NCBI RefSeq assembly: GCF_905220705.1
Contig: NZ_CAJNAT010000008.1
Coordinates: 124,001 to 188,000 of the forward strand
Length of the DNA stretch: 64,000 nt
Origin: Paraburkholderia domus
GTDB lineage: Bacteria > Pseudomonadota > Gammaproteobacteria > Burkholderiales > Burkholderiaceae
Direction: 5' to 3'
In this document: positions 1-7,167 of the stretch, piece by piece
Layout: the number at the start of each line of letters is the position of its first letter
How positions within the stretch are numbered: position 1 is the first letter of the stretch
Program-made: the position numbers and the translations under genes
The notes under the pieces: generated by a model
Seen by the model: only the letters and a program-made list of their open reading frames with translations
Told to the model about the DNA's origin: nothing
Databases searched by the model: none

Positions 1-1064
1 GCCTGCAAACCGTCTTTGACGACGCGCAGATTGCCCTGCATGCTGCCGACCGACACCTCGCGATACACGACGTGGTTGCTCTGGTCGACCACCAGCACGA
101 ATTTCTTGTCCTGATCGGTGCCCACCGCTGCATCGTCGATCAGCAGTGCCGGATGCGGCGCGCTGCCGCCCACCTTCACGCGTGCATACAGACCTGGAAT
201 CAATGCACCATCCTGGTTATCGAAACGCGCGCGCACCCGGATCGTGCCGGACGACGTATCCAGGCGGTTGTCGACAGATTCAATCGTGCCGCTGCGTGAG
301 TAGCCGCTTTCATCCGCCAGACCCAGGTCAACCGGCACCTTGCTGCCATCCTTCGCGCGGCTCAGAAACTGCAGGTAGGTTTGTTCGTCGACGTCGAATG
401 ATGCATAAATCGGCGAAACCGACACCAGCGTGGTGAGCGGCGCGGAACTCGCGCCCGCCGCCACCACGTTGCCCACCGTGATTTCCGCACGCGACACACG
501 GCCCGCTACCGGCGCGACGACGTTCGTGTAGCCGAGATTGATGCGCGCGGTCTCGACGGCGGCTTGCGCGGCCTTCAGGTTGGCACTCGCTTCACGCGCA
601 GCGTTCTGCTTCTCGTCGTAATCGCGCTTGGCGATCGCGTTGTCGGCGATCAGACGTTGCGCGCGTTCCCAATCGCTTTGCGTGTAGCCCGTACGCGCTT
701 GCGCTGCGGCGAGTTGTGCTTCGGCGCGATCGACTTCCGCTGCGTACGGACGCGGATCGATCACGAACAGCGTGTCGCCTTTCTTCACGAGCGCGCCGTC
801 CTTGAAGTTGACTGACACGATCGTGCCCGGCACCTGCGAACGGACGTCCACTTTTTCGACCGCTTCAAGGCGGCCCGAATAGCTCTGCCAGTCTGTGATG
901 GTTTTTTGCACCACGGTGGCCACATCGACCTCCGGCACGATGGTCGGCGCGGCGGGCGAGCTTGCGTCGACGCGAATCGCGCCGAACGTGCCCAGCCCGG
1001 CCACCACGATGACGACTAGAGCGGCAATCGCCACACGGCGACGGGAAAGAGGAAGGATAGTCAT
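1..1064 (-). CDS. bpeE: RND efflux periplasmic adaptor (BpeE/CeoA-like), C-terminus cut by window edge
   Basis: Membrane fusion protein that would link an inner-membrane RND pump to an outer-membrane channel. About 354 codons are visible from an ATG at 1064 and no stop is reached, so the C-terminus lies outside. The N-terminus has a basic stretch then a hydrophobic segment (about residues 11-28) without a lipobox cysteine, so it is probably membrane-anchored. A biotinyl-lipoyl half-motif (VPGTIVSV, then VKKGDTLFVIDPRPY) is followed by an alpha-hairpin rich in Ala, Gln and Arg and the returning lipoyl half (NVVAPVAGRVSRAEI), which is the HlyD/AcrA order. It lies 45 bp after llpE on the same strand and near a divergent LysR gene, matching the llpE-bpeE-bpeF-oprC (ceo) arrangement of Burkholderia. 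The symbol is inferred from this synteny; the pump and channel genes are not in view. Confidence 0.87.
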   Translation of the reverse strand, partial: MTILPLSRRRVAIAALVVIVVAGLGTFGAIRVDASSPAAPTIVPEVDVATVVQKTITDWQSYSGRLEAVEKVDVRSQVPGTIVSVNFKDGALVKKGDTLFVIDPRPYAAEVDRAEAQLAAAQARTGYTQSDWERAQRLIADNAIAKRDYDEKQNAAREASANLKAAQAAVETARINLGYTNVVAPVAGRVSRAEITVGNVVAAGASSAPLTTLVSVSPIYASFDVDEQTYLQFLSRAKDGSKVPVDLGLADESGYSRSGTIESVDNRLDTSSGTIRVRARFDNQDGALIPGLYARVKVGGSAPHPALLIDDAAVGTDQDKKFVLVVDQSNHVVYREVSVGSMQGNLRVVKDGLQ

Positions 1065-1109
1065 GTGAAGCTCCCGGTATCGTTGATCAAAGTTCTGCTT
1101 ATTGGTGTC

Positions 1110-1985
1110 TCAGCGATGGGCGCGCGCATCGAAGCGCCACTGAAAAAATCGCACCGCTTCCTGCAATGCCGGCGGATGATCGGCCAACGCGGCGTGCGAG
1201 ACGCTGGGATAGCGCACCACCTGGGTCAGCACACCCGCGTCGATCAGACTGCTCGCGTATTTCTCCGCTTCCACATGCAGCACGTCGTTTTGCGCCGTCG
1301 CGATCAGCGTGGCCGGCAGGCCCGCGAGGCGCGACGATTCAAGCGGCGCGGCATACGGATGCATGCGTTGCGACGCTTGCGGCAGATACGCGCGATAACA
1401 CGCCGCGCATTCCTTCGCGGTGATGTCCGAACCCAGGCGCTGTTCGTCGCCCAGGCGCGTAAGGCTCGGATCGAGCATCGGTCCGAACAGCGCTTGTGCG
1501 GCGATGCGCACGTCGCCGCGATCGCGCGCGATGAAAGCGAGGCAATTGGCCAACTGCCCGCCCGCATCGTGGCCCGCCACGCCGATCTTCTTGCTATTCC
1601 CGCCAAACGCGCGGGCTCTTGTCTGCACCCACAGCGCCGCGCGATGTGCATCTTCAGGCGCCGCCGGAAACGGAAACTGCGGCGCCAGCGAATAGCCGAC
1701 CGAGACGACGAGAGCCGGTAAGTGTTCTGCGAAATACCGCGCGGCGTAGTCGGCCTGATTGATCGAGCCCTTCGTAAAACCGCCACCGTGGAAATAAAGC
1801 AATACCGGCAGTGCGGTTTTCTGTGACTGCCGGTACAAACGCAACGTAATGTCCTGCGCGTGCCCTTCGATCTGCACGTCAGTGACGTCGAGTGCCGTGC
1901 TGTCTGGCTGTGCCGGGCCGCTGTTGGCGGGCACAAAGGAGTACGGCGGTTTAAATGCATCCATGTCGAGCCGCGCAATGCGCAT
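1110..1985 (-). CDS. llpE: Lipase-like alpha/beta hydrolase LlpE, nucleophile serine replaced
   Basis: A 291-residue alpha/beta hydrolase of the HSL/esterase type and first gene of the efflux operon. The oxyanion motif HGGG is at residues 66-69. The nucleophile elbow, normally GDSAGG in this family, reads GHDAGG at 138-143, so aspartate (D140) sits where serine is expected. Candidate acid and base are D234 and H264. The protein is therefore either not a classical serine esterase or has lost activity. No signal peptide is visible, so it is probably cytoplasmic. In Burkholderia the llpE gene is co-transcribed with the BpeEF/CeoAB pump and its role is not settled. The identification rests on fold motifs plus gene order; the substitution was confirmed from the codons near 1570. 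Confidence 0.85.
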   Translation of the reverse strand: MRIARLDMDAFKPPYSFVPANSGPAQPDSTALDVTDVQIEGHAQDITLRLYRQSQKTALPVLLYFHGGGFTKGSINQADYAARYFAEHLPALVVSVGYSLAPQFPFPAAPEDAHRAALWVQTRARAFGGNSKKIGVAGHDAGGQLANCLAFIARDRGDVRIAAQALFGPMLDPSLTRLGDEQRLGSDITAKECAACYRAYLPQASQRMHPYAAPLESSRLAGLPATLIATAQNDVLHVEAEKYASSLIDAGVLTQVVRYPSVSHAALADHPPALQEAVRFFQWRFDARAHR

Positions 1986-2000
1986 AGAACTTCAATGGTG

Positions 2001-2058
2001 CGAATTGTGGGTTCGGCAGACTCGTAAATAAATGCCTATAATCCGGCAACACAATTCG
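2001..2058. promoter_or_regulatory. Divergent llpE/bpeT control region with 9-bp inverted repeat
   Basis: In the 164 bp between the divergent genes, CGAATTGTG (2001-2009) is repeated as its exact reverse complement CACAATTCG (2050-2058). A perfect TATAAT (2037-2042) facing the LysR gene lies between the arms. The arrangement suits LysR-type control of both directions, but the 40-bp spacing is longer than a single T-N11-A box, so two separate contacts or looping would be needed. Confidence 0.45.
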
Positions 2059-2149
2059 GCGCCCCTGAACAATCGAATGCGATTGCTCTGCGGATTCGCT
2101 GCAGATTCGATCCCTGCTCAGAGCGCCCGCCCCTTTTAGGAGGTTTGCA

Positions 2150-3154
2150 ATGGACCGGCTTCAGGCCATGCAAGTGTTCACGCGCGTCGTCGACACCAAC
2201 AGCTTTACCCGTGCGGCGGAGACGCTCGACCTGCCGCGCGCATCGGTTACTACCATCATTCAGAACCTCGAAGCGTTCCTCGGCACACGTCTGATGCACC
2301 GAACCACGCGGCGTTTGTCGCTGACGCCGGACGGCGCTGCGTATTACGAGCGCTGCGTGCGCATCCTTGCGGACGTCGAAGAGACCGAGGCCAGTTTCCA
2401 AAGCGGCAACAAGAAGCCGCACGGCAAGCTGCGCATCGACATGCCCGGATCGATCGGGCGCCTGCTGGTGATCCCTTCGCTGTGTGAATTCCACACGCGC
2501 TACCCGGACATCGACCTGCAACTCGGCTTGACGGACAGACCCGTCGACCTGTTGCAGGAAGGCGTTGATTGCGTGGTACGAGTGGGCGCGCTACAGGATT
2601 CGTCGCTCGTGGCGCGGCGTATCGGTCTGTTCGAGGGTGTGACATGCGCGGCCCCCGACTACATCGAGCGCGCGGGCATGCCGACTTCGCTCGAAGACCT
2701 CGAGAATCACAAAGCAGTCAATTATTTTTCGAGCCGCACGGGGCGCACGATCGATTGGGCCTTTATGGTTGATGGCAAAGAAATCGAAGTGAAGATGAAG
2801 GGCATTGTGTCGGTGAACGACGCCGATGCCTACGTGACTTGCGGACTGGAAGGCTTCGGCCTGATTCAGCCGGCGCTCTTCATGGTGCTGCCGCATCTGC
2901 GTTCGGGTCAGCTGGTTGAAGTGCTGCCGGAGCTGAAACCTTTGCCGATGCCAATTTCCGCAGTCTATCCGCACAGTCGCCATCTGTCGCCTAAAGTCCG
3001 TGTTTTCGTAGACTGGATTGCCGAGCTGTTCGACCGCTGCCCGTTGCTTAGCGGACGCGGCAGTCTCGACGCGACATGCACCAAGCGGACTTTCGAAGAG
3101 CGCGAATCTGCTCCGATGCTCGATACGCCGGTGATAACGGAGTGGGTTGCCTGA
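2150..3154 (+). CDS. bpeT: LysR-family regulator of the efflux operon (BpeT/CeoR-like)
   Basis: A 334-residue LysR-type regulator. The winged helix-turn-helix occupies about residues 1-60 (MDRLQAMQVFTRVVDTNSFT, then RASVTTIIQNLE) and is followed by the linker helix and a periplasmic-binding-protein-like effector domain from about residue 90. The start is supported by a strong AGGAGG at 2138-2143. It diverges from llpE-bpeE, the position held by bpeT (B. pseudomallei) or ceoR (B. cenocepacia), which activate this pump in response to aromatic-type inducers. The C-terminal tail of about 30 residues after the effector domain is longer than in typical 300-residue LysR proteins. Family membership is certain; the specific symbol rests on synteny. 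Confidence 0.85.
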   Translation: MDRLQAMQVFTRVVDTNSFTRAAETLDLPRASVTTIIQNLEAFLGTRLMHRTTRRLSLTPDGAAYYERCVRILADVEETEASFQSGNKKPHGKLRIDMPGSIGRLLVIPSLCEFHTRYPDIDLQLGLTDRPVDLLQEGVDCVVRVGALQDSSLVARRIGLFEGVTCAAPDYIERAGMPTSLEDLENHKAVNYFSSRTGRTIDWAFMVDGKEIEVKMKGIVSVNDADAYVTCGLEGFGLIQPALFMVLPHLRSGQLVEVLPELKPLPMPISAVYPHSRHLSPKVRVFVDWIAELFDRCPLLSGRGSLDATCTKRTFEERESAPMLDTPVITEWVA

Positions 3155-3203
3155 TTCTCGCGAGCTCGCGAGTTGAAGTACAGAAACTGGAACAGTGAAT
3201 TCC

Positions 3204-3227
3204 AACCGCGGCTCTAATGCCGCGGTT
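3204..3227. terminator. Hairpin downstream of the LysR gene
   Basis: AACCGCGG (3204-3211) pairs perfectly with CCGCGGTT (3220-3227) around an 8-nt loop, 50 bp after the bpeT stop. There is no T-run, so it may only stabilise the 3' end or help factor-dependent termination. Confidence 0.4.
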
Positions 3228-3397
3228 GCGCGGCAGATGCCCGCCAGTTGCCTGATTGCCGCGCGCGTTATCGCGATTGTTCTGGAATCGCGACAATTCA
3301 TTTCGCGAAAGTGCGATTTATCCGAATCGCCTCGAAGTCTACATTTCACCCTGTCGCAGCGCTGCTTGCGCTGCAAATGAATCGACAGGAGTGGATC

Positions 3398-3706
3398 ATG
3401 AAACGCAATCTCTTAGCAGCTCTGGTTCTTTCGCTGCTTGCCAGCGCACCGGCCTTTGCTCAAAGCAACGGCGGAGGCATTGGGCGTGCAGGCACATACG
3501 ACACGCAACCGGCGCCGACCACTGGCGGCAAAACCCGTGCTGAGGTTCAGGCCGAGCTGGTCGCGGCGTATCGCGATGGCTCGCTGCCTGCACTGAATCG
3601 TACTTCGTATCCGAATAAAGGCCTGATCGGTCAGACGCAGGCTGCGCGCATTGCATTGCAGGAAGACAGGAGTGGCGACGTGACACGCGTTGCCAATGGG
3701 CAGTAA
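3398..3706 (+). CDS. Exported DUF4148 protein
   Basis: A 102-residue protein with a clear signal peptide (residues 1-22, ending in AFAQ). The mature part contains the DUF4148 pattern of Burkholderiales: KTRAEVQAEL, then a short acidic/aromatic stretch and an S-Y-P-N element. The start chosen is the ATG after a CAGGAG ribosome site; a longer in-frame version exists from 3377 but would put extra residues before the signal peptide. DUF4148 proteins are small, periplasmic and of unknown function, often present in many copies; a second copy lies at 27164-27490. The gene is monocistronic, with about 240 bp of upstream non-coding sequence. Confidence 0.85.
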   Translation: MKRNLLAALVLSLLASAPAFAQSNGGGIGRAGTYDTQPAPTTGGKTRAEVQAELVAAYRDGSLPALNRTSYPNKGLIGQTQAARIALQEDRSGDVTRVANGQ

Positions 3707-3792
3707 TTCTGGCTACGCCGTGATGGTTCGGGTTCCGAAATGACTTTTTCCATCGCGGCTGGATATTTGGACTCTTTACAAAGGAGCATGTC

Positions 3793-3867
3793 ATGACACC
3801 GTCTGAACTTGATCATTGGGATGTGGATGCGCCTGTGTGGGCGCCGTATCGGGCGCCGCAGCAATAA
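3793..3867 (+). CDS. Possible 24-residue ORF with strong ribosome site
   Basis: A very short ORF starts with MTPSEL and ends in APQQ. It is preceded by AAGGAG (about 3780-3786), an excellent Shine-Dalgarno match at suitable spacing. It is acidic and tryptophan-containing and has no recognisable family. It lies 86 bp after the DUF4148 stop and ends just before repeat unit A. It could be a genuine small protein, a translated leader, or chance. Confidence 0.3.
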   Translation: MTPSELDHWDVDAPVWAPYRAPQQ

Positions 3868-3875
3868 AGGTTTGG

Positions 3876-4137
3876 GTTTTTTTGCCTTGGCGGCGCTTGA
3901 TTTTGTTTGCCTGTGGTGTTGGCCTTTCCTTGTTTTGTTAGTGGTCTATTAGCGTCGCCCCTGTGCGGGGCGGCACCTACTTTTCTTTGCATGCCGCAAA
4001 GAAAAATAGGCAAAAGAAAGCGGCTCAAACCGCCAGCTCATAAGCGGGTCCCCTGGCTCGGAGGGGATAGTGGTGCATCTGGAATCTGTGCTCTCGCACA
4101 TTCGACGCTCGTGACAAAGCAGTCATGCTTCCCGCCT
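3876..4137 (+). repeat. Interspersed repeat unit A (plus orientation, subtype 1)
   Basis: First of five copies in the window (A, B, C, D, E). The conserved core starts at GTGGTCTATTAG (3941) and runs to about 4137. Hairpin 1 is CGCCCC-TGTGC-GGGGCG at 3956-3972. Hairpin 2 is CCTACTTTTCTTTGC (3976-3990) with GCAAAGAAAAATAGG (3996-4010), a 15-bp stem with one mismatch and loop ATGCC. A weaker GCGG/CCGC stem follows near 4020. Upstream of the core is a T-rich leader beginning TTTTTTTGCC. An ORF runs through it, but the same reading is not kept in unit E, so I treat the unit as non-coding. It forms a head-to-head inverted pair with unit B. Confidence 0.85.
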
Positions 4138-4496
4138 CGCACTTCGTGCTCGCCGGAAGGGTCAATCGTGCAAAACCATGGCTTTTGTTTAGACGTGGTG
4201 GGAACCATCGGCTTCTTCTCAGCGAAGCGCTAGCTGAGCTAGTGCTTCGGAAATGTACCCGCGCCGAACGTGGCCAGCGGCATACGAAGTACGGCTGGGC
4301 GCCGAAGACGGCAAGCGGCTTTTTGAAGTATGGCGGGCAAGGAGCACAGCAGCCAGCGCGGCGAAGTCGCACGCGCATCCAAAATGGCAGACAGATTTGT
4401 GAACTACCACCGAGCGTAAACGGTTAGTAGTTTGAGAGCCACCGCCGAACGTAAAAACGGTGAGCGGTTTAAGAACCACCGCTTCGGCGCGCGCAG
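4138..4496. other. Spacer inside inverted repeat pair A/B
   Basis: About 360 bp between the two units, with no gene I can support. It contains an imperfect 12-bp inverted repeat around 4221-4248 (GAAGCGCTAGCT with one mismatch to its partner). It is not shared with the much shorter spacer of pair C/D, so the spacer does not look like a conserved cargo. Confidence 0.6.
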
Positions 4497-4758
4497 CGCC
4501 GCCGGAAGTATGACGGCTTTGTCACCAGGGCCGAATGTGCGAGGACACAGATTCCAGATGCACCATTAGCCCCTCCAAGCCAGGGGACCCGCTTATGAGC
4601 TGGCGGTTTGAGCCGCTTTCTTTTGCCTACTTTTCTTTGCGGCATGCAAAGAAAAGTAGGTGCCGCCCCGCACAGGGGCGACACTAATAGACCAATAAGA
4701 AACCAAGGAAAGGCCAACGCCGTAGGCACACAGACACCAAGCGCTGCGCGGGCAAAAA
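4497..4758 (-). repeat. Interspersed repeat unit B (minus orientation, subtype 1)
   Basis: Reverse-complement copy of unit A; the core lies between about 4501 and 4694. Hairpin 2 is perfect here (CCTACTTTTCTTTGC with GCAAAGAAAAGTAGG around 4626-4660), and hairpin 1 (GCCCC/GGGGC) follows it. It ends within a few bases of the stop codon of the convergent permease-like gene, so it may also act at that transcript's 3' end. DNA to its right is A/C-rich on the + strand, opposite to the left side of unit A. Confidence 0.85.
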
Positions 4759-4763
4759 AACCG

Positions 4764-5837
4764 CTACCTCTTAGGCACCCCCTCCCGCCACTCACTCCAA
4801 TGCGTGGCAATATCCTGCACAAGCGGATTCCCAGACCTGTACAGGTTCTCAATAGCAATCGTAAAACCCCCTTGCGCAGCATAGTTAAGCAAATTATCCG
4901 CACTAGTCTGCCCATCGTATGGCCGATCGAAATCGGACCCCGCCCGCAGCACCGCAACACGATTCAAATCGACCTTATGAACAGAGGCCGCGCGCTTAAG
5001 CGCCTCATACGTCGCGTTATCCTCCTGCTGCGTTGTGCAATAGACACCGTTGCCATCGGTCAGAATTTTGGTCCAATCCCGCGCCCGCTGCCCGAGCAAC
5101 GTCCCTGACCACCAGGTATCGCCCGCGAGCGTATCGCATTGAATGACGGTAGGCGGCCGATTCGCCGGTGCATAGGAATATTTGGCCCGCGCAGCCTGCG
5201 CTTGCGCATTATCGGAAAGCACAACGCTACGCGACAGAGCAAACGCCGTATCGGCCAGCTGAGTATTCAACTGAAACACCTCCGTTCGATAGTCGAGCGG
5301 CGGCTTATCCGTAGGGCTCTTGGTATTGATCCCAAGGTACCCGGTATTCCAGCCAGGCGGAATCTCCCGCCCATCGATCTCCCACTGAATCCCAAAGTCG
5401 ACCAGATACTTCGCCCACGCGGCGGACCCGACGGTGCCCTGCTGCGGATCGATCCCCGCAATGCCGGCAACCATAAAGTACGTATGCCGCAAATCGAAGC
5501 GCGGCGAGAAGATCAACGCCATGATCGACGCGGCAGCGTTGCTATGCCCCATGCCGGTGGTCATGACGCACACGTCCTGCTTATTGCAATGAACCGTCGG
5601 GTAGTCAGGCGATAAGCCGTCGACCGTAATCTCGCGCCACGGCCCGAGCCGATCAAGCCACACCTGCCCCTCCGGCCCGAACATCGAAATGATCATCACC
5701 TTGACCGGCCGCCCGTGCGAGCCGCCGTCGCCCTGCGAAAAGCCATCGTTGTCGTCCGCGCTGGCGGGGCCGGGTGTAAAGGCGGCGCATGCCGCGAGTG
5801 CAATGACAGAGATTGCGCCAAGTGTGCGAGTCAGCAT
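4764..5837 (-). CDS. Purine nucleoside permease (NUP) family exported protein
   Basis: A 357-residue protein starting with a hydrophobic export signal that contains a plausible lipobox (L-A-A-C, C17), so it may be a periplasmic lipoprotein. The body matches the NUP family (PF06516), which is distantly related to nucleoside phosphorylases: PVKVMIISMFGPEGQVW near residue 44, then TGMGHSNAAAS and YFMVAGIAGIDP. The family name comes from fungal nucleoside transport work; in bacteria the substrate is uncertain and purine nucleoside binding or cleavage is the best guess. The 3' end of the gene uses unusual G- and T-rich codons (GGG, CCT, AGG) as it approaches repeat unit B. No obvious operon partner. 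Confidence 0.82.
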   Translation of the reverse strand: MLTRTLGAISVIALAACAAFTPGPASADDNDGFSQGDGGSHGRPVKVMIISMFGPEGQVWLDRLGPWREITVDGLSPDYPTVHCNKQDVCVMTTGMGHSNAAASIMALIFSPRFDLRHTYFMVAGIAGIDPQQGTVGSAAWAKYLVDFGIQWEIDGREIPPGWNTGYLGINTKSPTDKPPLDYRTEVFQLNTQLADTAFALSRSVVLSDNAQAQAARAKYSYAPANRPPTVIQCDTLAGDTWWSGTLLGQRARDWTKILTDGNGVYCTTQQEDNATYEALKRAASVHKVDLNRVAVLRAGSDFDRPYDGQTSADNLLNYAAQGGFTIAIENLYRSGNPLVQDIATHWSEWREGVPKR

Positions 5838-6074
5838 CGTGGTCCTTCCTTTTTGCCTTTGATGCAGATTGGGAGAGGGGCTGCTTGCAAGCCGAAAGAA
5901 GTATAGATGTGACGAAATTATTTTCCACTACATGTTGCGGTATTTCACTAAGCCCTATTGGTCCCTGCCGACCCGCGCGTTCGGCCGGCCCTCTGCACGT
6001 CAATGCGTCCCTTCCTATAATGGAGAGCCGTCAGCATGCACAGCGGTTGCGCACTTCAACACAGGAGCACCACG

Positions 6075-7055
6075 ATGGATTATGTGAAACTCGGCCGCAC
6101 CGGCCTCGATGTATCGCGTCTTTGTCTCGGTTGCATGAGCTACGGCGTGCCCGCTCGTGGCACCCACCCCTGGTCGCTCGGCGATGAAGCGGCACGCCCC
6201 TTTATCAAGCAGGCGCTCGACCACGGCATCAATTTTTTTGACACCGCCAACGTTTACTCGGACGGCACCAGCGAAGAAATCGTCGGCCGCGCGCTGAAGG
6301 ACTTTGCGAAGCGCGACGAGATTGTGCTGGCTACCAAGGTGAATAGCCGCATGCATCCGGGTCCGAACGGTGCAGGCCTCTCGCGCAAGGCGATCATGGC
6401 GGAAATCGACAACAGCCTGAGACGCCTCGGGACGGATTACGTCGATCTGTACCAGATCCACCGCTGGGATTACGACACACCGATCGAAGAAACCATGGAA
6501 GCGCTGCACGATGTCGTGAAAGCGGGCAAGGCGCGCTATATCGGTGCATCGTCGATGTATGCGTGGCAGTTCGCCAAGGCCTTGCACGTGGCTGAACGCA
6601 ACGGCTGGGCGCGCTTCGTGACGATGCAGAACTACGTGAACCTGCTGTATCGCGAAGAAGAGCGCGAGATGCTGCCGCTGTGCGAGAGCGAAGGCATCGG
6701 CGTCATTCCGTGGAGCCCGCTGGCACGCGGACGCCTGACGCGCGACTGGAACACTGAAAGCGCACGCTCGGAAACCGACGAATTCGGTCGCACACTGTAC
6801 GCGCATACCGAAGACGCGGATCGCCGGATCGTGGAGCGGGTCAGCCAGATTGCCACGGAAGGCGGCGTGCCGCGTGCGCAAGTCGCGCTAGCCTGGGTAT
6901 TGCAGAAGAAACCGATCACGGTGCCCATCGTCGGTGCGACCAAGCTGCATCATCTGGACGATGCGGTCGCGGCACTGTCGCTGAATCTGAGCGCGGATGA
7001 AATCCGTCAACTGGAAGAACTGTATGTGCCGCATGCGGTAACCGGATTCAAATAA
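6075..7055 (+). CDS. yajO: Aldo/keto reductase, YajO type
   Basis: A 326-residue NADPH-dependent aldo/keto reductase. It closely follows E. coli YajO along its length: VKLGRTGLDVSRLCLGCMSYG at the start, INFFDTANVYSDGTSEEIVG carrying the catalytic Asp and Tyr, LATKVNSR with the catalytic Lys, IHRWDYDTPIEETMEAL, IPWSPLARGRLTR, and a VVGFK-like C-terminus. The start at 6075 is preceded by AGGAG; a longer in-frame start at 6036 lacks a ribosome site. YajO has been linked to reduction of aromatic aldehydes and to 1-deoxyxylulose 5-phosphate formation; the substrate here is unknown. It is monocistronic and convergent with the next gene. Confidence 0.9.
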   Translation: MDYVKLGRTGLDVSRLCLGCMSYGVPARGTHPWSLGDEAARPFIKQALDHGINFFDTANVYSDGTSEEIVGRALKDFAKRDEIVLATKVNSRMHPGPNGAGLSRKAIMAEIDNSLRRLGTDYVDLYQIHRWDYDTPIEETMEALHDVVKAGKARYIGASSMYAWQFAKALHVAERNGWARFVTMQNYVNLLYREEEREMLPLCESEGIGVIPWSPLARGRLTRDWNTESARSETDEFGRTLYAHTEDADRRIVERVSQIATEGGVPRAQVALAWVLQKKPITVPIVGATKLHHLDDAVAALSLNLSADEIRQLEELYVPHAVTGFK

Positions 7056-7167
7056 GCGGCAAATGCACCGGCCTGCGGCCGCAGAAAGAGGCGCCTGAGC
7101 GGAGACCTGCGTGGAATCCGCCGCCCCCCCTGATGGCCGGGACGTGCCCCGCAAGCGGGACAACGCA

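Noticed and set aside
3907..4233. ORF through repeat unit A (and equivalents in B and C) encoding a Cys/Lys/Arg-rich peptide
   Set aside because: The frame is not kept in unit E, has no ribosome site, and conservation follows the hairpins rather than codons.
4138..4496. Spacer of pair A/B as mobile cargo flanked by terminal inverted repeats
   Set aside because: Pair C/D has an unrelated, much shorter spacer, unit E is single, and no target-site duplication could be identified.
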